64,000 nt of DNA from Streptococcus pneumoniae (GTDB lineage: Bacteria; Bacillota; Bacilli; Lactobacillales; Streptococcaceae): assembly GCF_001113365.1 (NCBI RefSeq), contig NZ_CKYA01000002.1, positions 1-64,000 of the forward strand. The letters are read 5' to 3'. The position numbers were made by a program, and so were the translations under genes. Shown here piece by piece: positions 24,492-33,684 of the stretch (the stretch's first letter is position 1; each line of letters starts with the position of its first letter). The notes beneath the pieces are model-generated. The model was given only the letters and a program-made list of their open reading frames with translations. It made no database searches and was not told the DNA's origin.

Positions 24492-25856
24492 TTAGTCTTC
24501 CTTACTTTCACCGAAAAAGGCATTGTAGAGGGCTTTGATTGCTGCTTTCTCTTGGTCTTTATTGACAACAAACATGATAGAAACTTCACTAGAACCTTGA
24601 GACATCATCTGGATGTTGATCTTATTTTCAGATAGAGCGCGTGTTGCAGTGGCAGTCACTCCGATATGACTCTTCATTTTTTCTCCAACAATCATAATGA
24701 TTGAAAGGTCGTGTTCGATTTCTGCATGGTCTACTTCAGCCTTTTGAACCAACTGACGAAGGATTTCTTCTTCCTTGATAGGAGTTAGTTCGCGAGAACG
24801 AAGAATAATTGAAAGATCGTCGATACCTGTTGGCATATGTTCCCAACCGATGTTAAGGTCTTCAAGGATTTGCAGAACCTTGCGGCCGAATCCAACCTCG
24901 CGGTTCATGAGGTATTTCGACATGTTAATGCTAACAAAGCCTGAGTCACCAGCAATTCCCACAACTGGAAATTCATCACTACTATGTTTTAGAACGATAC
25001 GAGTACCTGGATGGTCAGGATTATTGGTATTCTTGATAACGAGAGGGATTTTTCCACGGTAGGCAGGAAGAAGAGCTTCGTCATGAAGGACTGAGAAGCC
25101 TGCATAGGCCAACTCACGCATTTCACGGTAGGTCAACTCAGGGATTGAGTGTGGCTGGTGGATAATACCTGGGTGGGCTGCAAAGATACCATCAACATCC
25201 GTAAAGTTTTCATAGAGATCAGCTTTAACCCCTGCAGCAATGATCGAGCCTGTAATATCAGATCCTCCACGTGAGAAGGTACAGATTTGATTTTCCTTGG
25301 TAACTCCAAAGAAACCAGGAATGACAAGGACTTCATTTGCATTTGTCAATTCTTCAATCTTGTCATAACTTGATGGAATGATGCGAGCGTGACCAGGTTC
25401 ACTTGTGACCACAATACCAGCTTCTCGAGGGTGAACATAGCGTGCATCGATACCGTTTTGGTTAAAGTAGGCAGCAATCAATTTGGCATTGTTGTTTTCA
25501 CCGGCTGCTAGGAAAGTGTCGTAGAGAAATTCATTTTCTTCGATAGGAAGAGTGGCCAAGGCGCGAATGCTTTTAGAGATTTTTTCTAAAACAGCAGGTT
25601 TTAGTCCCAATTCACTAACCATAGCAGCATAGCGGTCGATAATCCAGTTTTGACTCTTGCTAATATCGTTACCAGCAACATAGTCGCGGTAGTATTTAAT
25701 CAAGGCATCTGTAACCTTAGTATCTTCAGCATTGCGTTTACCAGGCGCAGAAACGACTACAAAACGACGCTCTGAATCGCTTTTTACGATGTTTAAAACT
25801 TTTTCTAATTGACTAGCAGAGGCAAGAGAGCTACCTCCAAATTTAACAACCTTCAT
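24492..25856 (-). CDS. lysC: Aspartate kinase
   Basis: 454 aa. Phosphorylates L-aspartate, entry to lysine, diaminopimelate/threonine/methionine synthesis. N-terminal amino-acid kinase domain: VKFGGSSLAS, SRGGSDITGSIIAAG and the regulatory YREMRELAYAGFSVLHDEAL. Two C-terminal ACT domains (about 310-450; VGIAGDSGFVSINMSKYL, IMIVGEKMKSHIGV) imply feedback control. Start ATG 25856 follows AGGAGTTCTT. Own promoter; co-transcribed with the DUF956 gene. Confidence 0.94.
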   Translation of the reverse strand: MKVVKFGGSSLASASQLEKVLNIVKSDSERRFVVVSAPGKRNAEDTKVTDALIKYYRDYVAGNDISKSQNWIIDRYAAMVSELGLKPAVLEKISKSIRALATLPIEENEFLYDTFLAAGENNNAKLIAAYFNQNGIDARYVHPREAGIVVTSEPGHARIIPSSYDKIEELTNANEVLVIPGFFGVTKENQICTFSRGGSDITGSIIAAGVKADLYENFTDVDGIFAAHPGIIHQPHSIPELTYREMRELAYAGFSVLHDEALLPAYRGKIPLVIKNTNNPDHPGTRIVLKHSSDEFPVVGIAGDSGFVSINMSKYLMNREVGFGRKVLQILEDLNIGWEHMPTGIDDLSIILRSRELTPIKEEEILRQLVQKAEVDHAEIEHDLSIIMIVGEKMKSHIGVTATATRALSENKINIQMMSQGSSEVSIMFVVNKDQEKAAIKALYNAFFGESKED

Positions 25857-25885
25857 AAGAACTCCTAAAGTAAGTATTTTATACG

Positions 25886-25914
25886 ATTATAGCAGAAAGA
25901 AAGCCTTTTTTCAA
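25886..25914 (-). promoter_or_regulatory. Promoter of lysC
   Basis: On the minus strand, TTGAAA (25914-25909), 17-bp spacer, TGC-TATAAT (extended -10 at 25891-25886). The remaining stretch up to BOX5 (25915-26036) shows no gene. Confidence 0.8.
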
Positions 25915-26036
25915 TGAAGAAAATAAGATGCTTTCTAGTATAAAGCGAGCCTTTCTAATCGGCTGAGACACTTATTACATTCTTATTCTTGCTTTTTTAG
26001 AGCAAAAAAGATATACTTTGACAGTGAAATAATTTA

Positions 26037-26150
26037 ACACTCAATGAAAATCAAAGAGCAAACTAGGAAGCTAGCCGAAGTCAGCTCAAAATACTGTTTT
26101 GAGGTTGCAGATGGAAGCTGACGCGGTTTAAAGAGATTTTCGAAGAGTAT
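26037..26150. repeat. BOX element 5
   Basis: 114 bp from acactcaatgaaaatcaaag to gattttcgaagagtat, with the palindrome AAAATACTGTTTTGAGG and boxA remnant GAAGCTGACGCGGTTTAAAG. It lies 30 bp before fabM. Confidence 0.88.
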
Positions 26151-26180
26151 AAACTGCTTATAAAATAAAAAGGAGCCCTG

Positions 26181-26966
26181 ATGGAACACATTATTTATCA
26201 GCTTGAAGAGGACTTGGCAATCCTTACCTTGAACCGTCCTGAGGTCGCAAATGGTTTTCATATTCCCATGTGTGAGGAGATTTTAGAAGCTCTGACTTTG
26301 GCAGAAGAAAATCCAGCTGTGCATTTTATCTTAATCAATGCCAATGGAAAGGTCTTCTCAGTTGGGGGAGATTTGGTAGAGATGAAGCGGGCAGTGGATG
26401 AGGATGATATTCCATCATTGACAAAAATCGCAGAGTTGGTCAATACGATTTCTTATAAAATCAAGCAAATAGCCAAACCTGTTTTAATGGAAGTTGACGG
26501 TGCTGTTGCAGGTGCCGCAGCGAATATGGCTGTTGCGGCAGATTTCTGTTTGGCGACGGATAAGGCTAAGTTTATCCAAGCCTTTGTTGGTGTTGGTTTG
26601 GCTCCAGATGCAGGGGGAATTCATCTCTTGAGCCGCAGTATCGGTGTGACGCGTGCTGCTCAATTAGCTATGACAGGAGAGGCTTTAACGGCAGAAAAAG
26701 CCCTAGAATGGGGGTTGGTTTACCGCGTTTCTGAAGCTGAAAAACTTGAAAAGACGAGAGAACAGCTTCTTAAAAAATTAAGACGTGCTTCAAGTAATTC
26801 CTATGCTGCCATTAAGAAGTTGGTTTGGGAGAGCCAATTTAAAGACTGGCAGGGTTACGCTACTTTAGAACTGAACCTACAGAAATCCTTAGCTCAAACA
26901 GAGGATTTCAAAGAAGGAGTGCGAGCTCATTCGGAGAGAAGAAGACCTAAATTTACAGGAAAATAA
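26181..26966 (+). CDS. fabM: trans-2,cis-3-decenoyl-ACP isomerase
   Basis: 261-aa crotonase-fold protein. In streptococci, FabM isomerises trans-2- to cis-3-decenoyl-ACP, creating the branch point for unsaturated fatty acids. Oxyanion-hole sequences KVFSVGGDLVEMKRAV and DGAVAGAAANMAVAADF are present. Position immediately before fabT-fabH in the fab cluster distinguishes it from generic enoyl-CoA hydratases. ATG 26181 follows AAAGGAGCC. It lies outside the FabT promoter, consistent with its known separate regulation. Confidence 0.93.
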   Translation: MEHIIYQLEEDLAILTLNRPEVANGFHIPMCEEILEALTLAEENPAVHFILINANGKVFSVGGDLVEMKRAVDEDDIPSLTKIAELVNTISYKIKQIAKPVLMEVDGAVAGAAANMAVAADFCLATDKAKFIQAFVGVGLAPDAGGIHLLSRSIGVTRAAQLAMTGEALTAEKALEWGLVYRVSEAEKLEKTREQLLKKLRRASSNSYAAIKKLVWESQFKDWQGYATLELNLQKSLAQTEDFKEGVRAHSERRRPKFTGK

Positions 26967-26973
26967 AAAATAC

Positions 26974-27023
26974 TTGCATCATTCTTTGAATTTTGATATA
27001 ATTCTTTCTGTCAAATGTTTTGA
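26974..27023 (+). promoter_or_regulatory. fabT promoter with probable FabT operator
   Basis: TTGCAT (26974-26979), 17-bp spacer, TATAAT (26997-27002), start near 27009. TCAAATGTTTTGA (27011-27023), a palindrome of TCAAA/TTTGA half-sites, sits at the start point and resembles FabT target half-sites. Autoregulation of fabT is established for pneumococcus. Confidence 0.75.
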
Positions 27024-27059
27024 TTGTAAAAGTTTTTTGAAGAAGGAGGGATATGAAAA

Positions 27060-27494
27060 ATGGACTACCAACGAATCAATGAATATTTAACATCTATATT
27101 TAACAATGTCCTTGTAATTGAGGAAGTGAACTTGAGAGGTAGTCGTTTTAAGGATATCTCCATCAAAGAAATGCATACGATTGATGTCATCGGTAAGGCT
27201 CCAGACGTGACTCCAAGTCAAGTGTCAAAAGAGTTGATGGTAACTCTTGGAACTGTTACGACAAGTTTGAACAATTTAGAGCGTAAGGGCTACATTGAGC
27301 GAGTTCGGTCAGAACAGGATCGTCGTGTGGTGCATCTGCATTTGACAAAGAAGGGTCGCTTGATTCATAGACTGCATAAACGCTTCCACAAGGCCATGGT
27401 AGAAAAAATTATTGATGGCATGAGCGAGGAAGAAATTGCTGTCATGGGTAAAGGTTTGACTAATCTTTACCAATTTTTGGAGGATTTGAAATAA
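27060..27494 (+). CDS. fabT: Fatty-acid biosynthesis repressor FabT (MarR family)
   Basis: 144-aa winged-helix MarR-type repressor. The HTH lies in VTPSQVSKELMVTLGTVTTSLNNLERKGYIERVRSEQDRR. FabT with long-chain acyl-ACP as co-repressor shuts down fabT-fabH-acpP and fabK onward, sparing fabM. The correct start is ATG 27060 (MDYQRINEYL); an ATG six bases upstream is out of frame and stops at once. The stop overlaps the fabH start (TAATG). Confidence 0.95.
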   Translation: MDYQRINEYLTSIFNNVLVIEEVNLRGSRFKDISIKEMHTIDVIGKAPDVTPSQVSKELMVTLGTVTTSLNNLERKGYIERVRSEQDRRVVHLHLTKKGRLIHRLHKRFHKAMVEKIIDGMSEEEIAVMGKGLTNLYQFLEDLK

Positions 27495-28468
27495 TGGCTT
27501 TTGCAAAAATAAGTCAGGTTGCTCATTATGTGCCAGAGCAAGTGGTTACAAATCACGACTTGGCTCAGATTATGGATACCAATGATGAGTGGATTTCAAG
27601 TCGAACGGGAATACGACAAAGGCATATTTCAAGAACAGAATCTACCAGTGATTTGGCTACAGAGGTTGCTAAGAAACTGATGGCAAAAGCTGGAATAACA
27701 GGAGAAGAACTGGATTTTATCATCCTAGCTACCATTACTCCAGATTCGATGATGCCCTCTACAGCTGCTCGTGTTCAAGCTAATATTGGCGCTAATAAAG
27801 CCTTTGCTTTTGACTTAACCGCGGCTTGCAGTGGATTTGTATTTGCTCTTTCAACTGCTGAAAAGTTTATCGCTTCTGGTCGCTTTCAAAAAGGCTTGGT
27901 GATTGGTAGTGAAACCCTCTCTAAGGCAGTCGATTGGTCGGATCGATCAACAGCTGTGTTGTTTGGAGATGGTGCTGGTGGTGTCTTGTTAGAAGCTAGC
28001 GAGCAAGAGCATTTCTTAGCTGAGAGTCTCAATAGCGATGGAAGTCGCAGCGAGTGTTTAACTTATGGGCATTCAGGTTTGCATTCTCCATTTTCAGATC
28101 AAGAAAGTGCAGATTCGTTTTTGAAGATGGATGGACGCACAGTCTTTGATTTTGCCATTCGAGATGTAGCCAAGTCTATCAAGCAGACTATTGATGAATC
28201 TCCTATAGAGGTGACAGACTTGGATTATCTGCTACTTCATCAAGCCAATGACCGTATTTTGGATAAGATGGCTAGAAAAATCGGTGTCGATCGAGACAAG
28301 CTTCCAGCCAATATGATGGAATATGGCAATACCAGTGCAGCCAGTATCCCGATTTTACTTTCAGAGTGTGTAGAACAAGGTCTCATCCCTTTAGATGGTA
28401 GACAGACTGTTCTGCTATCAGGCTTCGGTGGAGGCTTGACCTGGGGCACACTCATTCTTACAATTTAG
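27494..28468 (+). CDS. fabH: Beta-ketoacyl-ACP synthase III
   Basis: 324-aa initiating condensing enzyme: acetyl-CoA plus malonyl-ACP to acetoacetyl-ACP. Catalytic triad visible: Cys112 in LTAACSGFVFAL, His in LLLHQAND and Asn in EYGNTSAAS. C-terminal GFGGGLTWGT is typical. Translationally coupled to fabT, so under FabT control. Confidence 0.97.
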   Translation: MAFAKISQVAHYVPEQVVTNHDLAQIMDTNDEWISSRTGIRQRHISRTESTSDLATEVAKKLMAKAGITGEELDFIILATITPDSMMPSTAARVQANIGANKAFAFDLTAACSGFVFALSTAEKFIASGRFQKGLVIGSETLSKAVDWSDRSTAVLFGDGAGGVLLEASEQEHFLAESLNSDGSRSECLTYGHSGLHSPFSDQESADSFLKMDGRTVFDFAIRDVAKSIKQTIDESPIEVTDLDYLLLHQANDRILDKMARKIGVDRDKLPANMMEYGNTSAASIPILLSECVEQGLIPLDGRQTVLLSGFGGGLTWGTLILTI

Positions 28469-28525
28469 GTAATCATGTGGTGAACACATTGTTATAAAAA
28501 CTATTTATTTTAAAGGAGTCCTATC

Positions 28526-28750
28526 ATGGCAGTATTTGAAAAAGTACAAGAAATTATCGTTGAAGAACTTGGAAAAGACGCATCAGAAGTAACACTTGAA
28601 TCAACTTTTGATGATTTGGACGCAGATTCATTGGACTTGTTCCAAGTAATCTCAGAAATCGAAGATGCTTTTGATATCCAAATCGAAGCAGAAAATGACT
28701 TGAAAACAGTTGGTGACTTGGTTGCTTACGTTGAAGAGCAAGCAAAATAA
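28526..28750 (+). CDS. acpP: Acyl carrier protein
   Basis: 74-aa acidic four-helix protein. Ser35 in LDADSLDLFQ is the 4'-phosphopantetheine attachment site. It carries acyl intermediates between all Fab enzymes and is also the FabT co-repressor when acylated. AAAGGAG upstream of ATG 28526; abundant-protein codon use. Confidence 0.96.
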   Translation: MAVFEKVQEIIVEELGKDASEVTLESTFDDLDADSLDLFQVISEIEDAFDIQIEAENDLKTVGDLVAYVEEQAK

Positions 28751-28803
28751 GCAGAATATTAGTAGAAGGAGTAGGGAGAAACCCACTCCCTCTTGTTTAG
28801 GTA

Positions 28804-28823
28804 ATAGTTTGACTGTCAAATTA
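28804..28823 (+). promoter_or_regulatory. FabT operator upstream of fabK
   Basis: AGTTTGACTGTCAAATTA, a perfect TTTGAC/GTCAAA palindrome, 46 bp before the fabK ATG. It matches the FabT-binding palindrome known from pneumococcal fabK. Confidence 0.85.
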
Positions 28824-28868
28824 TGGTGAAATCGAACTATTACGTAAGCAAGGAAGGTTGGAGGCACT

Positions 28869-29843
28869 ATGAAAACGCGTATTACAGAATTATTGAAGAT
28901 TGACTATCCTATTTTCCAAGGAGGGATGGCCTGGGTTGCTGATGGTGATTTGGCAGGAGCTGTTTCCAAGGCTGGAGGACTAGGGATTATTGGTGGGGGA
29001 AATGCCCCGAAAGAAGTTGTCAAGGCAAATATTGATAAAATCAAATCATTGACTGATAAACCCTTTGGTGTCAACATTATGCTCTTGTCTCCCTTTGTGG
29101 AAGATATTGTAGACCTTGTTATCGAGGAAGGTGTTAAGGTAGTGACAACAGGCGCAGGAAATCCTGGTAAATACATGGAACGTTTCCATGAAGCAGGGAT
29201 TACAGTTATTCCTGTTGTACCAAGCGTTGCCCTAGCAAAACGCATGGAAAAAATTGGTGCGGACGCTGTTATTGCAGAAGGAATGGAAGCTGGGGGGCAT
29301 ATCGGTAAATTAACAACCATGACTTTGGTGCGCCAGGTAGCTGCTGCTGTGTCTATTCCTGTTATTGCTGCAGGAGGGATTGCAGATGGTGAAGGTGCTG
29401 CGGCTGGCTTTATGCTAGGGGCAGAGGCTGTTCAGGTTGGAACTCGTTTTGTCGTTGCAAAAGAGTCCAATGCCCATCCAAATTATAAGGCCAAGATTTT
29501 AAAAGCTAGAGATATTGATACTACGATTTCAGCTCAACACTTTGGGCATGCAGTTCGTGCTATTAAAAATCAATTGACTCGTGATTTTGAAAAAGCTGAG
29601 AAAGATGCCTTTAAACAAGAAAATCCTGATTTGGAAATCTTTGAACAAATGGGAGCAGGTGCCCTAGCCAAAGCGGTTGTTCACGGTGATGTGGATGGTG
29701 GATCTGTTATGGCAGGTCAAATTGCGGGGCTTGTTTCCAAAGAAGAAACAGCTGAAGAAATCTTAAAAGATTTGTACTACGGAGCAGCTAAGAAAATTCA
29801 AGAAGAAGCCTCTCGTTGGGCAGGAGTTGTAAGAAATGACTAA
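28869..29843 (+). CDS. fabK: Enoyl-ACP reductase II (FMN-dependent)
   Basis: 324-aa TIM-barrel flavoprotein of the nitronate-monooxygenase/FabK family, reducing trans-2-enoyl-ACP with NAD(P)H. Motifs: PIFQGGMAWVADGDLA, GLGIIGGGNAP, EGMEAGGHIG and VIAAGGIADGEG. It replaces FabI in streptococci and is intrinsically triclosan-insensitive. It competes with FabM for trans-2-decenoyl-ACP and so sets the saturated/unsaturated ratio. The stop overlaps the fabD start by 8 bp. Confidence 0.97.
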   Translation: MKTRITELLKIDYPIFQGGMAWVADGDLAGAVSKAGGLGIIGGGNAPKEVVKANIDKIKSLTDKPFGVNIMLLSPFVEDIVDLVIEEGVKVVTTGAGNPGKYMERFHEAGITVIPVVPSVALAKRMEKIGADAVIAEGMEAGGHIGKLTTMTLVRQVAAAVSIPVIAAGGIADGEGAAAGFMLGAEAVQVGTRFVVAKESNAHPNYKAKILKARDIDTTISAQHFGHAVRAIKNQLTRDFEKAEKDAFKQENPDLEIFEQMGAGALAKAVVHGDVDGGSVMAGQIAGLVSKEETAEEILKDLYYGAAKKIQEEASRWAGVVRND

Positions 29844-30756
29844 AACAGCCTTTTTATTTGCTGGTCAAGGTGCCCAGTATCTAGGGATGGGACGGGATTT
29901 CTATGATCAGTATCCGATTGTCAAAGAAACGATTGATCGAGCGAGTCAGGTGCTCGGTTATGATTTACGTTATCTCATCGATACGGAAGAAGACAAACTC
30001 AATCAGACCCGCTATACGCAACCAGCCATTCTAGCGACTTCGGTTGCTATCTACCGTTTATTGCAAGAAAAGGGCTATCAGCCTGATATGGTTGCTGGTT
30101 TGTCTCTTGGAGAATACTCTGCCTTGGTGGCAAGCGGCGCCTTGGATTTTGAAGATGCGGTTGCCTTGGTAGCTAAGCGTGGAGCCTATATGGAAGAAGC
30201 GGCTCCTGCTGACTCTGGCAAGATGGTAGCAGTTCTCAATACGCCAGTAGAGGTCATTGAAGAAGCCTGTCAAAAAGCTTCTGAACTTGGAGTGGTTACT
30301 CCAGCCAACTATAACACACCTGCACAAATCGTCATTGCTGGAGAAGTGGTTGCAGTTGATCGAGCGGTTGAACTTTTGCAAGAAGCAGGTGCCAAACGCT
30401 TGATTCCTCTTAAGGTGTCAGGTCCCTTTCACACCGCTCTCCTTGAACCTGCTAGCCAGAAACTAGCTGAAACTCTAGCTCAGGTAAGTTTTTCAGATTT
30501 TACTTGTCCCCTAGTCGGCAATACAGAAGCTGCTGTGATGCAAAAAGAGGACATTGCTCAGCTCTTGACGCGTCAGGTCAAGGAACCCGTTCGTTTCTAT
30601 GAAAGTATTGGGGTCATGCAAGAAGCAGGCATAAGCAACTTTATCGAGATTGGACCGGGGAAAGTCTTGTCAGGTTTTGTTAAAAAAATTGATCAAACTG
30701 CTCACTTAGCTCATGTGGAAGATCAAGCGAGTTTAGTAGCACTTTTAGAAAAATAG
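29836..30756 (+). CDS. fabD: Malonyl-CoA:ACP transacylase
   Basis: 306 aa. Transfers malonyl from CoA to ACP. Catalytic Ser90 in VAGLSLGEYSAL; N-terminal FLFAGQGAQYLGMG; His in SGPFHTALLEPA. Overlaps the fabK end and is followed 33 bp later by fabG. Confidence 0.97.
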   Translation: MTKTAFLFAGQGAQYLGMGRDFYDQYPIVKETIDRASQVLGYDLRYLIDTEEDKLNQTRYTQPAILATSVAIYRLLQEKGYQPDMVAGLSLGEYSALVASGALDFEDAVALVAKRGAYMEEAAPADSGKMVAVLNTPVEVIEEACQKASELGVVTPANYNTPAQIVIAGEVVAVDRAVELLQEAGAKRLIPLKVSGPFHTALLEPASQKLAETLAQVSFSDFTCPLVGNTEAAVMQKEDIAQLLTRQVKEPVRFYESIGVMQEAGISNFIEIGPGKVLSGFVKKIDQTAHLAHVEDQASLVALLEK

Positions 30757-30789
30757 ACTAAAATAAGTAGAAGTTTTGAAAGGAAAAAA

Positions 30790-31521
30790 ATGAAACTAGA
30801 ACATAAAAATATCTTTATTACAGGTTCGAGTCGTGGAATTGGTCTTGCCATCGCCCACAAGTTTGCTCAAGCAGGAGCCAACATTGTCTTAAACAGTCGT
30901 GGGGCAATCTCAGAAGAATTGCTCGCTGAGTTTTCAAACTATGGTATCAAGGTGGTTCCCATTTCAGGAGATGTATCAGATTTTGCAGACGCTAAGCGTA
31001 TGATTGATCAAGCTATTGCAGAACTGGGTTCAGTAGATGTTTTGGTCAACAATGCAGGGATTACCCAAGATGCTCTTATGCTCAAGATGACAGAAGCAGA
31101 TTTTGAAAAAGTGCTCAAGGTCAATCTGACTGGTGCCTTTAATATGACACAATCAGTCTTGAAACCGATGATGAAAGCCAGAGAAGGTGCTATCATTAAT
31201 ATGTCTAGTGTTGTTGGTTTGATGGGGAATATTGGTCAAGCTAACTATGCTGCTTCTAAGGCTGGCTTGATTGGCTTTACCAAGTCTGTGGCACGCGAGG
31301 TCGCTAGTCGGAATATACGAGTCAATGTGATTGCTCCAGGAATGATTGAGTCTGATATGACAGCTATCTTATCAGATAAGATTAAGGAAGCTACACTAGC
31401 TCAGATTCCGATGAAAGAATTTGGGCAGGCAGAGCAGGTTGCAGATTTGACAGTATTTTTAGCAGGCCAAGATTATCTAACTGGTCAAGTGGTTGCCATT
31501 GATGGTGGCTTAAGTATGTAG
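30790..31521 (+). CDS. fabG: 3-oxoacyl-ACP reductase
   Basis: 243-aa short-chain dehydrogenase using NADPH. Cofactor loop TGSSRGIGLA, NNAG motif, catalytic Ser in NMSSVVGLMGN and YAASK (Tyr/Lys). C-terminal GQVVAIDGGLSM is typical. AAAGGAAAAAA precedes ATG 30790. Confidence 0.96.
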   Translation: MKLEHKNIFITGSSRGIGLAIAHKFAQAGANIVLNSRGAISEELLAEFSNYGIKVVPISGDVSDFADAKRMIDQAIAELGSVDVLVNNAGITQDALMLKMTEADFEKVLKVNLTGAFNMTQSVLKPMMKAREGAIINMSSVVGLMGNIGQANYAASKAGLIGFTKSVAREVASRNIRVNVIAPGMIESDMTAILSDKIKEATLAQIPMKEFGQAEQVADLTVFLAGQDYLTGQVVAIDGGLSM

Positions 31522-31542
31522 CGAAAGCTAGAGGTGAAAAGA

Positions 31543-32778
31543 ATGAAACTAAATCGAGTAGTGGTAACAGGTTATGGAGTAACATCTCCAATCGGAAATA
31601 CACCAGAAGAATTTTGGAATAGTTTAGCAACTGGGAAAATCGGCATTGGTGGCATTACAAAATTTGATCATAGTGACTTTGATGTGCATAATGCGGCAGA
31701 AATCCAAGATTTTCCGTTCGATAAATACTTTGTAAAAAAAGATACCAACCGTTTTGATAACTATTCTTTATATGCCTTGTATGCAGCCCAAGAGGCTGTA
31801 AATCATGCTAATTTGGATGTAGAGGCTCTTGATAAAGATCGTTTTGGTGTTATCGTTGCCTCTGGTATTGGCGGAATCAAGGAAATTGAAGATCAAGTGC
31901 TTCGTCTCAACGAAAAAGGGCCAAAACGTGTGAAACCATTGACCCTTCCAAAAGCCTTGCCAAATATGGCTTCAGGAAATGTTGCTATGCGTTTTGGAGC
32001 AAACGGTGTTTGTAAATCCATCAATACTGCCTGCGCTTCATCAAATGACGCGATTGGAGATGCCTTCCGCTCCATTAAGTTTGGTTTTCAAGATGTTATG
32101 TTGGTAGGTGGTTCAGAAGCCTCTATCACACCTTTTGCTATTGCTGGTTTCCAAGCCCTAACTGCTCTCTCAACTACAGAGGATCCAACTCGTGCTTCTA
32201 TCCCATTTGATAAGGACCGAAATGGTTTTGTCATGGGAGAAGGTTCAGGCATGTTGGTTCTTGAAAGCCTTGAACACGCGGAAAAACGTGGGGCAACTAT
32301 CCTTGCTGAAGTGGTTGGTTATGGACATACCTGTGATGCCTATCACATGACTTCTCCTCATCCAGAAGGTCAGGGAGCTATCAAGGCCATCAAATTAGCC
32401 TTGGAAGAAGCTGAGATTTTTCCAGAACAAGTAGCCTATGTTAATGCTCACGGAACCTCAACTCCTGCTAATGAAAAAGGAGAAAGTGGTGCTATCGTAG
32501 CTGTTCTTGGTAAGGAAGTGCCTGTATCATCAACCAAATCATTCACAGGACATTTGCTGGGTGCTGCAGGTGCAGTAGAAGCTATCGTAACAATCGAGGC
32601 TATGCGTCATAACTTTGTACCAATGACAGCTGGAACAAGTGAAGTATCAGATTATATCGAAGCCAATGTCGTTTATGGACAAGGCTTGGAGCAAGAAATT
32701 CCATACGCTATTTCAAATACTTTTGGTTTTGGTGGCCACAATGCAGTTCTTGCTTTCAAACGTTGGGAGAATAAATAA
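31543..32778 (+). CDS. fabF: Beta-ketoacyl-ACP synthase II
   Basis: 411-aa elongating condensing enzyme. Catalytic Cys164 in SINTACASSNDAIGDAF; His pair in NAHGTSTPANE and KSFTGHLLGAAGAVE. The start is ATG 31543 (MKLNRVVVTGYG) because AGAGGTG is 6 nt upstream; the GTG at 31534 overlaps that site. Confidence 0.96.
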   Translation: MKLNRVVVTGYGVTSPIGNTPEEFWNSLATGKIGIGGITKFDHSDFDVHNAAEIQDFPFDKYFVKKDTNRFDNYSLYALYAAQEAVNHANLDVEALDKDRFGVIVASGIGGIKEIEDQVLRLNEKGPKRVKPLTLPKALPNMASGNVAMRFGANGVCKSINTACASSNDAIGDAFRSIKFGFQDVMLVGGSEASITPFAIAGFQALTALSTTEDPTRASIPFDKDRNGFVMGEGSGMLVLESLEHAEKRGATILAEVVGYGHTCDAYHMTSPHPEGQGAIKAIKLALEEAEIFPEQVAYVNAHGTSTPANEKGESGAIVAVLGKEVPVSSTKSFTGHLLGAAGAVEAIVTIEAMRHNFVPMTAGTSEVSDYIEANVVYGQGLEQEIPYAISNTFGFGGHNAVLAFKRWENK

Positions 32779-32780
32779 GT

Positions 32781-33254
32781 ATGAATTTAAACGATATTAA
32801 AGACTTGATGGCTCAATTTGACCAGTCAAGTTTGAGAGAATTTTCTTATAAAAATGGGACGGATGAGTTGCAGTTTAGCAAGAATGAAGCGAGACTTGTA
32901 TCTGAAGTTGCACCAGTACCCGTTTTAGCAACACCAAGTCCAGTAGCTCCTACATCTGCTCCAGCAGAGACTGTAGCAGAAGAAGTTCCAGCTCCAGCTG
33001 AAACAAGTGTGGTTGCTGAGGGAGATCTTGTAGAGAGCCCACTTGTTGGAGTGGCTTACTTAGCTGCTGGTCCAGATAAACCTGCCTTTGTAACAGTTGG
33101 TGATAGTGTTAAAAAAGGTCAAACATTGGTCATCATCGAAGCCATGAAAGTTATGAATGAAATTCCTGCACCTAAGGATGGTGTGGTAACAGAAATTCTC
33201 GTTTCTAACGAAGAAATGGTTGAGTTTGGTAAAGGATTGGTACGTATCAAATGA
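32781..33254 (+). CDS. accB: Biotin carboxyl carrier protein of acetyl-CoA carboxylase
   Basis: 157 aa. The N-terminal helix is followed by an Ala/Pro-rich linker (43-75) and a biotinyl domain. Lys123 in IIEAMKVMNEI is the biotin site. It starts 2 bp after the fabF stop, and its stop overlaps the fabZ start (ATGA). Confidence 0.96.
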   Translation: MNLNDIKDLMAQFDQSSLREFSYKNGTDELQFSKNEARLVSEVAPVPVLATPSPVAPTSAPAETVAEEVPAPAETSVVAEGDLVESPLVGVAYLAAGPDKPAFVTVGDSVKKGQTLVIIEAMKVMNEIPAPKDGVVTEILVSNEEMVEFGKGLVRIK

Positions 33255-33673
33255 TCGATATTCAAGGAATCAAAGAAGCCCTTCCCCACCGTTATCCTAT
33301 GCTACTAGTGGATCGTGTCTTGGAAGTGAGCGAGGATACCATTGTTGCTATCAAAAATGTGACCATCAATGAGCCCTTCTTTAACGGCCATTTTCCTCAA
33401 TACCCAGTTATGCCAGGTGTTCTGATCATGGAAGCCTTGGCGCAAACAGCTGGTGTCTTGGAGTTGTCAAAACCTGAAAATAAAGGAAAACTGGTCTTTT
33501 ATGCTGGTATGGACAAGGTTAAATTCAAGAAGCAAGTTGTACCAGGCGACCAATTGCTTATGACAGCGACTTTTGTAAAACGTCGTGGGACCATTGCCGT
33601 GGTTGAAGCAAAGGCTGAAGTGGATGGCAAGCTTGCAGCTAGTGGTACTCTTACCTTTGCAATAGGGAACTAA
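33251..33673 (+). CDS. fabZ: 3-hydroxyacyl-ACP dehydratase FabZ
   Basis: 140-aa hot-dog-fold dehydratase making trans-2-enoyl-ACP. Catalytic His47 in NGHFPQYPVMPGVLIMEALA, with Glu in the same helix. Coupled to accB by ATGA overlap. Confidence 0.97.
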   Translation: MIDIQGIKEALPHRYPMLLVDRVLEVSEDTIVAIKNVTINEPFFNGHFPQYPVMPGVLIMEALAQTAGVLELSKPENKGKLVFYAGMDKVKFKKQVVPGDQLLMTATFVKRRGTIAVVEAKAEVDGKLAASGTLTFAIGN

Positions 33674-33684
33674 GGAGGTTCTCC

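Noticed and set aside
26034..26261. Minus-strand ORF across the fabM start
   Set aside because: It is formed by BOX5; a similar frame ending LVCSLIFIE occurs in BOX3, showing a repeat artefact.
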